Assembly: GCA_017656505.1 (NCBI GenBank)
Contig: JACDNU010000002.1
Span: forward strand, 1-64,000
Origin: Archaeoglobus sp.
GTDB lineage: Archaea; Halobacteriota; Archaeoglobi; Archaeoglobales; Archaeoglobaceae
Direction of reading: 5' to 3'
Length of the DNA stretch: 64,000 bases
The translations under genes were made by a program, and so were the position numbers. The notes below the pieces were generated by a model. That model had not been told where the DNA came from. It was given only the letters and a program-made list of their open reading frames with translations, and did no database searches. The number at the start of each line of letters is the position of its first letter. Position 1 is the first letter of the stretch. Of the stretch, positions 35,381 to 44,843 are shown piece by piece.

Positions 35381-35578
35381 TTACACCTTGTAACCATCTT
35401 CAGCGAGAGCTTGCTTAAGCCTCGCAATGTCTTTACGAATTGCTTTGACCATTCCAGGGTTTTCGATAGCACCGCCCGATCTGACGAGGGTTCTTATCCT
35501 AAGCAGATCGTTTTCAAGCTCGGTAAGCTTTTTTAGCTTCTCTTCCCTGCTCATCTTCCTTATCTCTGCCATCTTCAT
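35381..35578 (-). CDS. rpl29: Ribosomal protein L29 (uL29)
   Basis: 65 residues, two long helices (IRKMSREEKLKKLTELENDLLRIRTLVRSGG then NPGMVKAIRKDIARLKQAL). It overlaps the S3 stop codon as ATGA. It borders the exit tunnel of the ribosome. The SUI1 gene that often follows L29 in euryarchaea is absent here. Confidence 0.94.
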   Translation of the reverse strand: MKMAEIRKMSREEKLKKLTELENDLLRIRTLVRSGGAIENPGMVKAIRKDIARLKQALAEDGYKV

Positions 35579-36465
35579 TCTGCCGCCTCCTCAGCCGAGC
35601 TTTTTTCTTCTGTCTTTGCGTCTACCTTTTCTGCTCTAGTTTCCGCTTTAGCTTCTGCTTTAGCTTCTGTTTTCGTTTCTACATCTTTTTTTGCTTCTGA
35701 CTCCGCTTCTTTTCTTTCTTCAACCTTCTCAACTTTCTCTTCTTCTACTTCTTCTGATTCCTTGATTTCAGGCTTTTCGGTCTTTTCAGTCTTTTCAGGT
35801 TCTTTAGCCTCTTCATCTTCTTTAGCTTCTGTTGGCTCCTTTGCTTCCGTCTCAATCTCGGTTTCTGCCTTCATGGGCTCCTTAACTTCAAATTCATCCG
35901 GCAACTCAGCATCTGGAGGAATTATTCTAACCTTCACTCCCAGAACCCCGAGCTTTTTAATCGCAACGTCGTAACCAACTCTCACAGCGGTGTAAATTGG
36001 CTCACCTGTATGCACCATAGTTCCCGCAACGAATTTCTCAGTCCTCGCTCTCTCGCCCGTAAGCTTTCCGCTTATCTCTATCTCGCAACCTTTTGCTCCG
36101 GCTTCCATGATTCTGTAAAGGAATCTGTAGCCAGCTTTTCTGAAGTACCATCCTCTCTCAAGCGCTCTCGCAAGCAACGAAGCCATGAGCTTCGCGTTGA
36201 ATTCGGGATTCTCTATCTCGTCAACGCTCACCTGTGGATTCTCAATGCCAAACTCCTTGAGCTTCTCTGTGAGCATTCTTATCCTTCTTCCTCCCTTACC
36301 TATAACCAAACCTGGTCTTTCAACGAAAAGCGTGATTTGCGTGCCAAGAGGAGTTCTAGTGATGTCTACTCCTCCAAAGCCGGCATTTCTCACTTCCTGA
36401 GCCATCCATTCCTTAACCCTCAACTTTCTTACCCTGTCTTCAACAAACTTTCTTTCTACAGCCAT
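35575..36465 (-). CDS. rps3: Ribosomal protein S3 (uS3) with long acidic C-terminus
   Basis: 296 residues. The KH domain (RPGLVIGKGGRRIRMLTEKL) and the C-terminal MEAGAKGCEIEISGKLTGERARTEKF with VRVGYDVAIKKLGVLGVKVRIIPPDAELPDEFEV form a normal archaeal uS3 of about 205 residues. The remaining 90 residues are a Glu/Lys/Ala low-complexity tail built of short repeats. S3 lies at the mRNA entry channel, so the tail would project into solvent. Confidence 0.95.
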   Translation of the reverse strand: MAVERKFVEDRVRKLRVKEWMAQEVRNAGFGGVDITRTPLGTQITLFVERPGLVIGKGGRRIRMLTEKLKEFGIENPQVSVDEIENPEFNAKLMASLLARALERGWYFRKAGYRFLYRIMEAGAKGCEIEISGKLTGERARTEKFVAGTMVHTGEPIYTAVRVGYDVAIKKLGVLGVKVRIIPPDAELPDEFEVKEPMKAETEIETEAKEPTEAKEDEEAKEPEKTEKTEKPEIKESEEVEEEKVEKVEERKEAESEAKKDVETKTEAKAEAKAETRAEKVDAKTEEKSSAEEAAE

Positions 36466-36473
36466 CGTACCAC

Positions 36474-36935
36474 CTATCGCACCTCGGCCACGAATTCTAC
36501 AGTTGTTAGCTGCTTAAATCTGGGAGTTGCCCTGCCGAAGGCCCTTGGCATGTATCTCTTAAGCACCCTCCCTTTCTTCGCCTGAGCGTGGGTGATGATT
36601 AACCTCTCCTTCTCAATCCCTTTGTATTCCGCGTTGGCGTCGAGATTCTTCAGTACTTTAAGCAGATGCTTTGCTGCTTTCTGTGGGTATCTGCCAGCAT
36701 ACCATTTCTGAAGTCCTCGCTTGTGAGGAACCTTCTTATCGTGCTTTTTGAAAGGAACGACCCTCTTCAGCTCCGCAACCTCTTCGAGGAATTTCATCGC
36801 CTGATCTATCTTCATTCCTTTTATGGCTGCGCACAACTCAACGGCATGCTTGAAGCTTATGTCCATCTCGTACCCCATGGCTCTCGCAGCCTTCGTCGCA
36901 TCCTCCGGCTCGTAAGCGTATCTTACGCGTGCCAT
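36474..36935 (-). CDS. rpl22: Ribosomal protein L22 (uL22)
   Basis: 153 residues, exit-tunnel protein. The archaeal N-terminus VRYAYEPEDATKAARAMGYEMDISFKHAVELCAAIKGM, the RRGLQKW-like HKRGLQKWYAGRYPQKAAKHLLKVLKNLDANAEYKG block and the terminal arm PRAFGRATPRFKQLTTVEFVAEVR are conserved. AGGTGGG precedes ATG. Confidence 0.96.
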   Translation of the reverse strand: MARVRYAYEPEDATKAARAMGYEMDISFKHAVELCAAIKGMKIDQAMKFLEEVAELKRVVPFKKHDKKVPHKRGLQKWYAGRYPQKAAKHLLKVLKNLDANAEYKGIEKERLIITHAQAKKGRVLKRYMPRAFGRATPRFKQLTTVEFVAEVR

Positions 36936-36943
36936 CTTCCCAC

Positions 36944-37345
36944 CTACTTCAGCGGAACGAATTTGCTACTCCGCGTAGCCCCAACTCCGGGGCCGCTATG
37001 CTTTATAAACGTCCTGGTTTGCGCGAATTCTCCAAGTCTGTGCCCAATCATCTCGGGCTTTATCTCAACCCTAACAAATTCCTTCCCGTTGTGGACGAGT
37101 ATTATCTTTCCAACCATCTCCGGCAGCACAACCATGTCACGGCAGTGGGTCTTTACAACGTCCTTCTTCTTCAGCTTCCTGAGGAGCTTTTCCTCCTGCT
37201 CCGTAAAGCCCCTTAGAACTTTCCTCCTCTCCCTTGATGGAAGAAGCTGAGCGAATTGCTCAAGAGTCATTTTCTGAATCTCTTCAAGAGTATAACCACG
37301 ATACTTGAAATCCCTCGGCCTTACAACCTTACTCTTTAGCGCCAT
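36944..37345 (-). CDS. rps19: Ribosomal protein S19 (uS19)
   Basis: About 133 residues. [32 protein letters not shown] is the archaeal N-terminal extension, and [47 protein letters not shown] is the uS19 core. ATG at 37345 follows GAGGTGATTTG; the preceding TTG is an alternative. Confidence 0.95.
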   Translation of the reverse strand: MALKSKVVRPRDFKYRGYTLEEIQKMTLEQFAQLLPSRERRKVLRGFTEQEEKLLRKLKKKDVVKTHCRDMVVLPEMVGKIILVHNGKEFVRVEIKPEMIGHRLGEFAQTRTFIKHSGPGVGATRSSKFVPLK

Positions 37346-37360
37346 CAAATCACCTCTTCA

Positions 37361-38074
37361 CTACCTCTTAGCTCCCGTTCTTCTCGCAGCTATGCTTCCA
37401 ACTTTCCTTCCGGGCGGAGCGTTCCTGCTAACTGTCTTCGGCTTTCCGGTGTGCTGGTGCTTTCCACCTCCGAACGGATGATCGACAGCATTCATCGCAA
37501 CGCCGCGCACTCTCGGCCACTTTGTCGCCTTGCTTCGATAGCGGTAGAATTTCTTTCCAGCCTTAACAAACGGCTTGTCGGTTCTTCCTCCTCCCGCAAC
37601 TACTCCTATCATGGCCCTACATCTTGGATTAAACCATTTTAGCGTTCCTGAAGGCATTTGCACAAGACTTCTGCCTTCTTCATGGGATACAATCAATGCG
37701 AAAGTCCCACTCGCCCTAACAAACTTCCCTCCATCTCCCGGCACGGATTCGATGTTACATATTGGCGTTCCTTCTGGGATGTTTTGAAGATAGGTTATGT
37801 TTCCGGGCTTAAGGCTAACCTCTCTCCCCGCCTCAATAACATCTCCGGTGCCGATACCTTCGGTTGCGATCACGTACTGTTTGCTGCCATCCGGAAGCAG
37901 AACCTTTGCTATGGGAGCATTCCTTGCAGGATCGTGTTCAACATCTATTACCTTTGCCATTATCGTCTCCTCTCCGAAATTCAAATGCCTCAGATCAGCT
38001 TTATACCTGTGAGACGGAGCTCTGTAAGTGGGAGTTCCTTTCCCTCTGTTTTGGGATATTATTCTTTTACCCAT
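37361..38074 (-). CDS. rpl2: Ribosomal protein L2 (uL2)
   Basis: 237 residues, next to the peptidyl transferase centre. [27 protein letters not shown] begins the protein and [49 protein letters not shown] is the C-terminal loop with the histidine thought to be important for peptide-bond formation. The start codon is ATG at 38074. Confidence 0.97.
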   Translation of the reverse strand: MGKRIISQNRGKGTPTYRAPSHRYKADLRHLNFGEETIMAKVIDVEHDPARNAPIAKVLLPDGSKQYVIATEGIGTGDVIEAGREVSLKPGNITYLQNIPEGTPICNIESVPGDGGKFVRASGTFALIVSHEEGRSLVQMPSGTLKWFNPRCRAMIGVVAGGGRTDKPFVKAGKKFYRYRSKATKWPRVRGVAMNAVDHPFGGGKHQHTGKPKTVSRNAPPGRKVGSIAARRTGAKR

Positions 38075-38092
38075 CTAACCACCTCACAACGA

Positions 38093-38338
38093 TCAGAAGA
38101 CACCCAGCTTAGATAACACCTCTTCAGCCGAATAGTCCGGCGAGAGCTTAATGTAAGCCTTTTTCTCACCTTTTGGAGTGATCAGGGTGTTAACCTTCTC
38201 AACTTTGACATCAAACCTTTTCTCGATGTCCCTCTTGATGTCAAGCTTGCTCGCTTTCTTATCGACTATAGCCGTTAGAATGTTCTTTTCAACCTCTGCT
38301 GTTGATTTTTCAGTGACAAGGAAGCACTTTATCAGCAT
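38093..38338 (-). CDS. rpl23: Ribosomal protein L23 (uL23)
   Basis: 81 residues. LIKCFLVTEKSTAEVEKNILTAIVDKKASKLDIKRDIEKRFDVKVEKVNTLITPKGEKKAYIKL is the compact archaeal uL23. ATG at 38338 overlaps the L4 stop (38332) by a few bases and uses GGGGTGG as ribosome site; the GTG at 38344 is inside it. SRP docking site at the tunnel exit. Confidence 0.95.
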   Translation of the reverse strand: MLIKCFLVTEKSTAEVEKNILTAIVDKKASKLDIKRDIEKRFDVKVEKVNTLITPKGEKKAYIKLSPDYSAEEVLSKLGVF

Positions 38339-39090
38339 AACCACCCCTCCAAGGCCTCAACAGCTGATTTAGTCCACAAAGTTAACCTGCCTGCCTTTGC
38401 ACCGGGAGCGAGAAGCTCAACATTCAGATTTCTTGCCGAAACGACATCAACTCCAGGCAGATTTCTTGCCGCCTTCACAACATCTGAATTATCGCTTACG
38501 ACAATCAACAAGCTCTTTTTTCCAACGTATCTCCTTCCACGCATCTTTCCTTTGCCCGCCCTATACCTCTTCCTAGCTTTAGCCCTCTCAACATCAGCAT
38601 ACAAGCCAAGAGCCTTCAGAACATCGATAACCTCTTTAGTTTTCTTGAGAGCCTCAAAATCATCGGCAACGATCTTGGGAAGATCACCATCAAAAATGTG
38701 GGGCCTTTCAGAAACGAGCTTGGGATTTGCAGAAGCGGCGATGGCAGAACAGAGAGCTTTTTTCATCTCTTTCTTGTTAATTTTCTCACTCCATACTTTC
38801 TGAACTTTTGGTGGGTGGGCTTGTCTTCCTTTCACCGCTTGAGGTACTATAGCTGCCCTCCTCCCTGTTTTAAGCCTCGGGACTCTGGCATATCCATGCC
38901 CTGGTCCCCAGTTTTCTGCGGAGTAGTTTATACCTGAGAGCGGATTAGGGCCATAAGGCTGCCTTCGATTACTCTGAATCGCATGCACAGCCTTTTTAAT
39001 TATATCCGGCCTGAACTCAGTTTCAAATACAGACGGCAGCTCGATTTCCTCCTTGACATCCCCGCTTAGATCGTAAACCTTCGCTTTCAT
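38332..39090 (-). CDS. rpl4: Ribosomal protein L4 (uL4)
   Basis: 252 residues. The long loop PYGPNPLSGINYSAENWGPGHGYARVPRLKTGRRAAIVPQAVKGRQAHPPKVQKVWSEKINKKEM reaches into the exit tunnel; RYVGKKSLLIVVSD and NLNVELLAPGAKAGRLTLWTKSAVEAL close the fold. Archaeal/eukaryal style (former L1e). The stop overlaps the start of L23. Confidence 0.96.
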   Translation of the reverse strand: MKAKVYDLSGDVKEEIELPSVFETEFRPDIIKKAVHAIQSNRRQPYGPNPLSGINYSAENWGPGHGYARVPRLKTGRRAAIVPQAVKGRQAHPPKVQKVWSEKINKKEMKKALCSAIAASANPKLVSERPHIFDGDLPKIVADDFEALKKTKEVIDVLKALGLYADVERAKARKRYRAGKGKMRGRRYVGKKSLLIVVSDNSDVVKAARNLPGVDVVSARNLNVELLAPGAKAGRLTLWTKSAVEALEGWLC

Positions 39091-39094
39091 CTAA

Positions 39095-40084
39095 TCACCT
39101 TCCCTGCTTTGAAGTTGTGCTTACGTAGACAACATTAACCCCCTCATAGATCGCTGCAGGCGGTCTTATAGCATGCCTGAAGCGAATCAACCGCTTAACC
39201 GGGCCAGGAACGCTTCCTGAGATGAGAACGTAATCACTTCTTACAACTCCGTAATGCACAAATCCACCGTTCGGGGTTATCTCCTCTCCGTTGTCGCCCA
39301 TCTTGATTATCCGCTTGTTGAATTCCGTGCGCTGGTGGAAGCCCATTTGGCCAGCTTGTGGAACGGTATGTCTGACATGATGCGGGTTCCATGGGCCGAG
39401 GTTTCCTATCCTTCGATGCTTGCTGCTCCTTGCATGCTTTGCGTTTAAAGTTATGACTCCCCATCTCTTAACCGGCCCCTGGAAGCCTTTACCTTTCGTT
39501 ATGGATACAACATCAACTATTGAACCCTCTTCGAAGACCTCGAAAACCCTTATTTCCTTTCCAAATTTCTCTTTAACGTATTCAAAAGCTTCTTCAACAC
39601 TTCCACCCACTTTTTGCTCCATAAGCTCAGGGATTTTCTTTGGAACACCCGTCACAAGATACGGCTGGGTGTAGGTGAGCAGCCTAAAGTGGTCGATACC
39701 TTCAAGTTCAATATCATCGAGACTCGCTTCAATGGAGCCGGGTAGGTTTATTCTCCTCCCGAGATTTTCATCTAGCTCTTCAGCCCACACCTCATAGGCT
39801 ATCTCAAAGCCGTAGGGTGTTTTCCTGTAAGCCCTAACGCCTGCAACTTTGAGTGGTGGGGATTCAACCACCGTTACAGGCACAACTATCTCCTCCCCGT
39901 ATGTGGGGGAGTTCTTTCTATCATCTATCATAACAACATGCGTCATGCCAGCCTTGTAGCCGGCAAAGCCAAGTACCTTTGCTTCGCTGAGTTCGGGCCA
40001 AGCCCTTATCCTTGGGACAATTCTCTTTGCCCTCTTCCTTGGCGAGTAAGCCATCGAACCTCTTCTTGGCCTGTGTTCCTTCAT
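39095..40084 (-). CDS. rpl3: Ribosomal protein L3 (uL3)
   Basis: 329 residues. The archaeal N-terminus [27 protein letters not shown] and the core [66 protein letters not shown] are distinctive. AAAAGGTGG lies 6 nt before ATG. It is the first ribosomal gene in the cluster after the SPOUT-like gene. Confidence 0.97.
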   Translation of the reverse strand: MKEHRPRRGSMAYSPRKRAKRIVPRIRAWPELSEAKVLGFAGYKAGMTHVVMIDDRKNSPTYGEEIVVPVTVVESPPLKVAGVRAYRKTPYGFEIAYEVWAEELDENLGRRINLPGSIEASLDDIELEGIDHFRLLTYTQPYLVTGVPKKIPELMEQKVGGSVEEAFEYVKEKFGKEIRVFEVFEEGSIVDVVSITKGKGFQGPVKRWGVITLNAKHARSSKHRRIGNLGPWNPHHVRHTVPQAGQMGFHQRTEFNKRIIKMGDNGEEITPNGGFVHYGVVRSDYVLISGSVPGPVKRLIRFRHAIRPPAAIYEGVNVVYVSTTSKQGR

Positions 40085-40162
40085 CTTTTACCACCTTTTA
40101 CCGGATTAGCCTGATTTCCTGATTTTTCGGATTTTTCCCATTTTCCAGATCTCACTTCTGTT

Positions 40163-40927
40163 TCACATCCACATATCACATATTACATTCATTATCGCAA
40201 GGCTGGAGATTATCGCTTCTTCCAGCCTTACTGTTTCAGTTCCCTGTTCAGGGATTGTGTTGATGATCGGGACGCTCTCAGGGATCTCTATCCCCAATCT
40301 TTCCGCGATCTCCATTACCCCTTCAATGGGGCTTCCGAAGAGGAGTACTTTATCGCACAGCCTCTTGTCAGGGGAAATTCTCTCCCCTTTTCTGGAGAGT
40401 ATTACGCTCTTCTCTAGCAGATCTTTCAGCTTGGCTTTCTTTACTTTATATCCCCAGTACTCCTCAGCCTTGCTTTCCTCAACCACCAACGGTTTCTTCG
40501 AACAGACCCTGACGGTAACGCGGGCCCCCACAGGCTTTTCAGCTTTTAGGGCGGCCAGGGCTTTCATTCCAATATCAACCCAACACGTCCCGTCAGGACC
40601 AACCTTTCTTACGACTCCTTCCCTCAACTCACCGATTTTTAAATGTTTCGGGCGATGACTTGGGATAGCAAGAGGAGGTAAAAGACCAGCAAATTTCAGG
40701 GACTTTTTCAGGGGTATCAGATGCTTTCTCAGATACTGAGGGGTTTCCAAGTATTCCAGAATCTCTTTTATGTAATCAGACTCATCCTTCTTTGGATCGC
40801 GGTAAATGTAAATCTTCTCAATTCGATAAATTGCGGCAGCCCTCGCTATCTGCCAGACCTTGTATGCTTTGATTTTCTCATCCGTCTCGTTTATCAGTGC
40901 TGATGAGGGTATGGCTATGGCTTTCAT
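40163..40927 (-). CDS. SPOUT-type RNA methyltransferase-like protein (DUF171 family)
   Basis: About 254 residues. KAIAIPSSALINETDEKIKAYKVWQIARAAAIYRIEKIYIY begins a SPOUT (SpoU-TrmD) fold, a central OB-like insertion follows (REGVVRKVGPDGTCWVDIGMKALAAL), and VLLFGSPIEGVMEIAERLG...NTIPEQGTETVRLEEAIISSLAIMNV is the knotted SAM-binding C-terminus. It is related to the C9orf114/SPOUT1 family and is regularly found upstream of L3 in archaea. ATG at 40927 is chosen over an upstream ATG; a TATA-like TTTAAAAA at 40949-40956 about 22-29 nt away suggests a leaderless mRNA that would also serve the ribosomal cluster. Confidence 0.85.
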   Translation of the reverse strand: MKAIAIPSSALINETDEKIKAYKVWQIARAAAIYRIEKIYIYRDPKKDESDYIKEILEYLETPQYLRKHLIPLKKSLKFAGLLPPLAIPSHRPKHLKIGELREGVVRKVGPDGTCWVDIGMKALAALKAEKPVGARVTVRVCSKKPLVVEESKAEEYWGYKVKKAKLKDLLEKSVILSRKGERISPDKRLCDKVLLFGSPIEGVMEIAERLGIEIPESVPIINTIPEQGTETVRLEEAIISSLAIMNVICDMWM

Positions 40928-40948
40928 TGGAGGAAATAGGACAGGGTG

Positions 40949-40956
40949 TTTAAAAA
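40949..40956. promoter_or_regulatory. TATA-like element between divergent genes
   Basis: TTTAAAAA lies 22-29 nt before the minus-strand SPOUT gene start. It is the most likely promoter element for the head of the ribosomal cluster. Being near-symmetric, it might also be used by the plus-strand methyltransferase gene at 41010. Confidence 0.5.
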
Positions 40957-41009
40957 CGGTTTGCAGTTTTCGGAGTAAACTTGAAAAGACTCGAAGGCCA
41001 AGGCAAAAC

Positions 41010-41561
41010 ATGTTTGAGAAAATCGAGAAAGAAGCAGAAAGATACTCTAGGGAAGCGGAAAGGTTTTCATTCTTTCTTTACAGAACCGCAATAAAAGATC
41101 TGGAAAAATTGAAAATAAAAGGAATTTGGCTCGAGGCAGGAAGTGGCCCCGGGATTCTTGCAGTCAAGCTTTCAAAAAAACTTGGGGTGGAGATCGAAGG
41201 CATAGACAATTCGGCAGAGATGGTGGAGATAGCAAATGAGAGGGCCAGAAAATTCAATGCAAAAGTAAGATTCAGAGTGGCAGATGTGCATGAGAGAATT
41301 GAGGGAAGTTACGATGTCGTTTACTCAACTTTCTCCCTTCACCACTGGAAAAATCCTGAAATCGCCTTGGAAAACCTATGGAATGCTTTAAAGCCCAACG
41401 GGTATCTTTACGTGCTCGATGTCAGGAGAAACTTCATAATTAAACATGGTTTGGATTTTAGAAATTTTGTAAGGTTTTTTGATAGGATAAGAAGCGTTTC
41501 TAAGGAATTTGAGTTGAGAAAATGCTTTCCATTCCTTGTTACTGTTAAGGCTAGAAAATAA
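41010..41561 (+). CDS. Class I SAM-dependent methyltransferase
   Basis: 183 residues. WLEAGSGPGILAVKLSKKL is motif I of class I methyltransferases, EIEGIDNSAEMVEIANE the acidic loop, FRVADVHE motif for the adenine, and YDVVYSTFSLHHWKNPEIAL motif IV. It is a generic small-molecule or protein methyltransferase with no clear target. ATG at 41010 is chosen because upstream codons overlap the divergent SPOUT gene. Single gene. Confidence 0.85.
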   Translation: MFEKIEKEAERYSREAERFSFFLYRTAIKDLEKLKIKGIWLEAGSGPGILAVKLSKKLGVEIEGIDNSAEMVEIANERARKFNAKVRFRVADVHERIEGSYDVVYSTFSLHHWKNPEIALENLWNALKPNGYLYVLDVRRNFIIKHGLDFRNFVRFFDRIRSVSKEFELRKCFPFLVTVKARK

Positions 41562-41604
41562 AATACTTTAATGCTTAGGGCACCTACTCGCTTCCAACTA
41601 AATC

Positions 41605-42540
41605 TCAACCCTTCTTGAATCTTGTTCTCCAGATCCTCTGAAACTCTTCTCTGCAAGCGTCGTAATCCATTCGATCAACCTCTTGGGTTATCCTGAGCTC
41701 TTCAACAAGATGAGGGAACTTATTCTCCCCTTCAGGAAGCATTTCTTCCGGAGTTATTTTAGATATATAAACGAGGCTCCTAGCAGCGAGAGTCCTGAGA
41801 TTTTCGTCGCTAATCCTTTTGTCCTTGATGAAAGCCTCTGTCAACCTTGTGCCGGGGTTGTTGATAAGTTCAGCACCAATGGCTTTGGCTGCTTTCTCCT
41901 TCAAGTTAAAGGCTCTGACATAATCTGTCTCAAGTTTATCCTCGAGGGAGGACGGGAGACTCGAATGGATTGAACCAGCCTCGATCAGAAGCTTAAGGCC
42001 CGGATCATCCTCTTTGCTTTTAATCTCATCTATGAGCTCAACAATTTTTTTGAACCTGAGAGCATCTCTAAATCTGAATCTTTCGGCATCGGCTTTAGAG
42101 AAATCTATTGTTTTTTCAACGAGGATGTCGAAATCACCCTTCATAAAGGCCTCCTGATACTCTATAAAGGCACCAAATGCCTTCTTTTCAATAAGCCTTA
42201 TTTTTTCGATTGCATCGTCTTTGGTTACTTCTGAAAATGTTCCGTCTTCGATAGAGCGCTGGATCCTCTGGATTGTTTCGAGATAGGGCTCAATCTGGAA
42301 TATTTGTTTCCCCATTTGGTAGAGATTTTTCAAAAGATCGGAAAGGAAATATGTGTAAAGGGGAAAGGAAGTGTCCAAACCCCTCACATACTCTTCAGCC
42401 GAGATTTCATTCTTGAAGAATCGATAAAGGTTTTCATTGCTCGGCTCCTCTAATACGATTATATCAGCTGAAAGGGCCTCATCCCTCAGCAGTGGGAGGA
42501 ATTCAACCCTATGGGATGTCAGCACAACTTCAACTTCCAT
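41605..42540 (-). CDS. Hypothetical protein, possibly TraB/ChaN-like
   Basis: About 311 residues. The N-terminal EVVLTSHRVEFLPLLRDEALSADIIVLEEPSNENLYRFF and the later LKLLIEAGSIHSSLPSSLED recall the two His-containing strands of TIKI/TraB-like proteins. The middle is a long helical region (QIEPYLETIQRIQRSIEDGTFSEV). This relation is a weak guess; no catalytic role is claimed. AAGGTAGG, 5 nt upstream, supports ATG at 42540. It lies alone between convergent and divergent neighbours. Confidence 0.55.
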   Translation of the reverse strand: MEVEVVLTSHRVEFLPLLRDEALSADIIVLEEPSNENLYRFFKNEISAEEYVRGLDTSFPLYTYFLSDLLKNLYQMGKQIFQIEPYLETIQRIQRSIEDGTFSEVTKDDAIEKIRLIEKKAFGAFIEYQEAFMKGDFDILVEKTIDFSKADAERFRFRDALRFKKIVELIDEIKSKEDDPGLKLLIEAGSIHSSLPSSLEDKLETDYVRAFNLKEKAAKAIGAELINNPGTRLTEAFIKDKRISDENLRTLAARSLVYISKITPEEMLPEGENKFPHLVEELRITQEVDRMDYDACREEFQRIWRTRFKKG

Positions 42541-42560
42541 TTTTCCTACCTTCAACTTAG

Positions 42561-42580
42561 ATTAATCCAGATTAATCCAG
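42561..42580. repeat. 10-bp perfect tandem duplication
   Basis: ATTAATCCAG occurs at 42561-42570 and 42571-42580, followed by a degenerate third copy (ACTTTTCCAG). It precedes the gene ending at 42540 on the minus strand. Confidence 0.9.
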
Positions 42581-42654
42581 ACTTTTCCAGATTTTTAATT
42601 TTCCTTACCTTGTTTACTTGCTCAACTTTGTTCTTTGCTCAATAGCTCAATTGA

Positions 42655-43746
42655 TCATTCTCCGAACATTGCAAGATGGATGATTTCCATTATATCCATA
42701 ACTTCGATTTCGGCATTAATAGTCTTAACGCCATCCTCAAGCATGTTCAAACATATGGGACATGCAACAGCAAGGATGTCTGCATTCGTTGAAACGGCCT
42801 CTCTCGCCCTTGATACATTACTTCTCGACCTATTTTCCCTCAAAAAGTTACCGCTCCCACCTCCGCAGCAGAAGCTGTTCTCCCTTATCCTCCTCATCTC
42901 CACGAACTCTATGTTGTAAATCGATTTGAGCACTTCCCTTGGTAAATCATACATCCCGTTGTATCTGCCCAAGTAGCAAGGATCGTGATAGGTTACAGAC
43001 GCCTCAACATCGTATTTGAATTCCAGTGTGCCTTTTCTGATTGCATCATACACCAATTCAAGGATTGAAACTACCTCTAAACCTGCAAAATCATAATGAT
43101 TCTTAAAAGTGTTGTAGCAGTGAGGGGATGATACTACCAACTTTTTCACACCGTATTTTTCAAAGATCGACTCGTTTTCCTCCTTCAAAAGCTCGAACAA
43201 CCCCTCCTCCCCCATACTTAAAACATCGTTTCCGCAGCAACCCTCCTCCTTCCCCAGAATAGCGAAGTTCAGTCCGATGCTTTCCAGAATCCTAGCCGTT
43301 TTCCTTGCAACTTCCGCAGTTCTGGGATCGTAAACCATGCAGCCAACCCACCAGAGCCATTCAAATTCGTCTTCTTCAACAACTTTTAAATCGAGATCCT
43401 TCGCCCACTCAACTCTTTTCTGCTTTGATTGGCCGAAAGGATTTTTGAACTTCTGGATCGAAGTTAGATAATCTCTAATCTCAGTAGGCAGCACACCGCT
43501 TTCAACGAATCCCTTTCTTGACTCCACTATGAGATCCGTCAGCGGAATACCTCTGGGACATCTCGACTGGCAGTTGTGACAGGTAGTACAATCCCAAAGG
43601 TTCTGGGACGAGAGAAGATCATTCTTAAGGAAGCTATCAAAAACAAGTCTCCTGAGATTGAAAGATGTTTTCGCCACGCAGCTCGCAGAACATGTACCGC
43701 ACTGCATGCATAAAAGCAAAGCATTCTTATCAGCATTGGCTATCAT
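42655..43746 (-). CDS. HdrD-like (CCG-domain) iron-sulfur oxidoreductase subunit
   Basis: About 363 residues. Two 4Fe-4S ferredoxin motifs come first (CMQCGTCSASC and CTTCHNCQSRCP), then two CCG domains: WVGCMVYDPR...EGCCGNDVL and HDPCYLGRYN...SFCCGGGSGNF, ending with ACPICLNMLEDG. The CCG pairs are intact, as in heterodisulfide reductase HdrD or the GlpC/LutA-type subunits. It likely passes electrons to a quinone or disulfide. No partner flavoprotein lies beside it. ATG at 43746 is chosen over TTG two bases upstream. Confidence 0.88.
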   Translation of the reverse strand: MIANADKNALLLCMQCGTCSASCVAKTSFNLRRLVFDSFLKNDLLSSQNLWDCTTCHNCQSRCPRGIPLTDLIVESRKGFVESGVLPTEIRDYLTSIQKFKNPFGQSKQKRVEWAKDLDLKVVEEDEFEWLWWVGCMVYDPRTAEVARKTARILESIGLNFAILGKEEGCCGNDVLSMGEEGLFELLKEENESIFEKYGVKKLVVSSPHCYNTFKNHYDFAGLEVVSILELVYDAIRKGTLEFKYDVEASVTYHDPCYLGRYNGMYDLPREVLKSIYNIEFVEMRRIRENSFCCGGGSGNFLRENRSRSNVSRAREAVSTNADILAVACPICLNMLEDGVKTINAEIEVMDIMEIIHLAMFGE

Positions 43747-43838
43747 CAAAAGGAATTCTATCTCAAGTTTATTAATCTTGTGAATTTTGACTTAGCTTGC
43801 CTAAAACTAAAATATCAATTGAGCATTGTGATATTGGA

Positions 43839-44843
43839 ATGGTTGGAATGAAAGAAGGGACAGCAAAAAGAAAATGCGCGGTCTGCGGGAAAGAAACTGA
43901 ATTCGAGATCTGCGCAGAATGCTATCTGGAGAGATACAGCATCTACGAATTCCATCCTTACATTGAGCTTAAGCTCTGCCCGAAGTGCGGGAAAGCGTAT
44001 TCGGCTGGATGGAAGGAAAGGGATGAAGCCTTATTCGAGACTATCTCAAAGAACTTCTCCCACGATCCCGAATTCCACATTTCCAGCTTCGAAGTCGAAG
44101 AGCGAAACGAAAATAGCGGGATTATTCTGATTGAAGGAGAATTCAGGGGAGAGAGAATTAGCTACACGCTTCCATTCGAGCTAAGACAGAAATTCGAAAC
44201 CTGTGAGCGGTGTAGCAGGATTGCCGGTGGTTACTTCGAGTCAATAATCCAGCTGAGGGCAGAAAATCGGGATATTGAAAGGGAAGAAATTGAGAGAGCG
44301 AAAAGGCTGATAGATGAGGCAATCGAGAAATCCAATCATTCACTCGCTTTCATCTCTAAAATTGTGGAGAGAAGGGAAGGTGTAGATTACTACATAGGCG
44401 ACAGAAATCTGGCAAAGAAGGTAGCAAGGCGAATCGAGGAAGAGCTTGGAGGGAAGCTAACGGAGAGCAAGAAGCTTTCCGGCAGGAAGGATGGGAGGGA
44501 CATCTACCGCATCACCTATTCCATCCGATTCAAAGAGTATAGAGATGGAGACGTGGTGAAAGATGGTAGCAAGATTCTCCTCGTTACGAATGCCGTGAAG
44601 GGCAAGGGAGTTGATCCCAGCGGAAAGAGCTATAGGCTGAAACATCCAAAGCTGATCGCGAAAAGAGAGGAACTCGAGCGGACATTCATAGTCAACCTCG
44701 ACAAAAGCGTAGTTGAAGTTTTGAACCCAAGAAGTCAGGAAGTCGTGCAGGTGGAGAGAAAGGCAGATTACAACATCGGTGACAGCGTTCTTTATTTTGA
44801 GGATAAAGGTAAGCCCTTCATTTTCCCAGAACTGGAAAAATGA
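43839..44843 (+). CDS. nmd3: NMD3 family protein
   Basis: About 334 residues. Two zinc-binding pairs at the N-terminus (CAVCGKETEFEICAECY and LCPKCGKAY) match the archaeal NMD3 proteins, homologues of the eukaryotic 60S export factor that binds the ribosomal E/P region. GDRNLAKKVARRIEEELGGKL and YSIRFKEYRDGDVVKDG lie in the OB/EIF5A-like parts. ATG at 43839 is preferred to the TTG at 43797; the mRNA looks leaderless. The gene overlaps the Taw2 gene by 4 bp. Confidence 0.85.
   Translation: MVGMKEGTAKRKCAVCGKETEFEICAECYLERYSIYEFHPYIELKLCPKCGKAYSAGWKERDEALFETISKNFSHDPEFHISSFEVEERNENSGIILIEGEFRGERISYTLPFELRQKFETCERCSRIAGGYFESIIQLRAENRDIEREEIERAKRLIDEAIEKSNHSLAFISKIVERREGVDYYIGDRNLAKKVARRIEEELGGKLTESKKLSGRKDGRDIYRITYSIRFKEYRDGDVVKDGSKILLVTNAVKGKGVDPSGKSYRLKHPKLIAKREELERTFIVNLDKSVVEVLNPRSQEVVQVERKADYNIGDSVLYFEDKGKPFIFPELEK

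Noticed and set aside
40860-41009. Longer N-terminus of the methyltransferase and of the SPOUT gene
   Set aside because: The extensions overlap each other and the shared promoter; the homologous parts start at 41010 and 40927.
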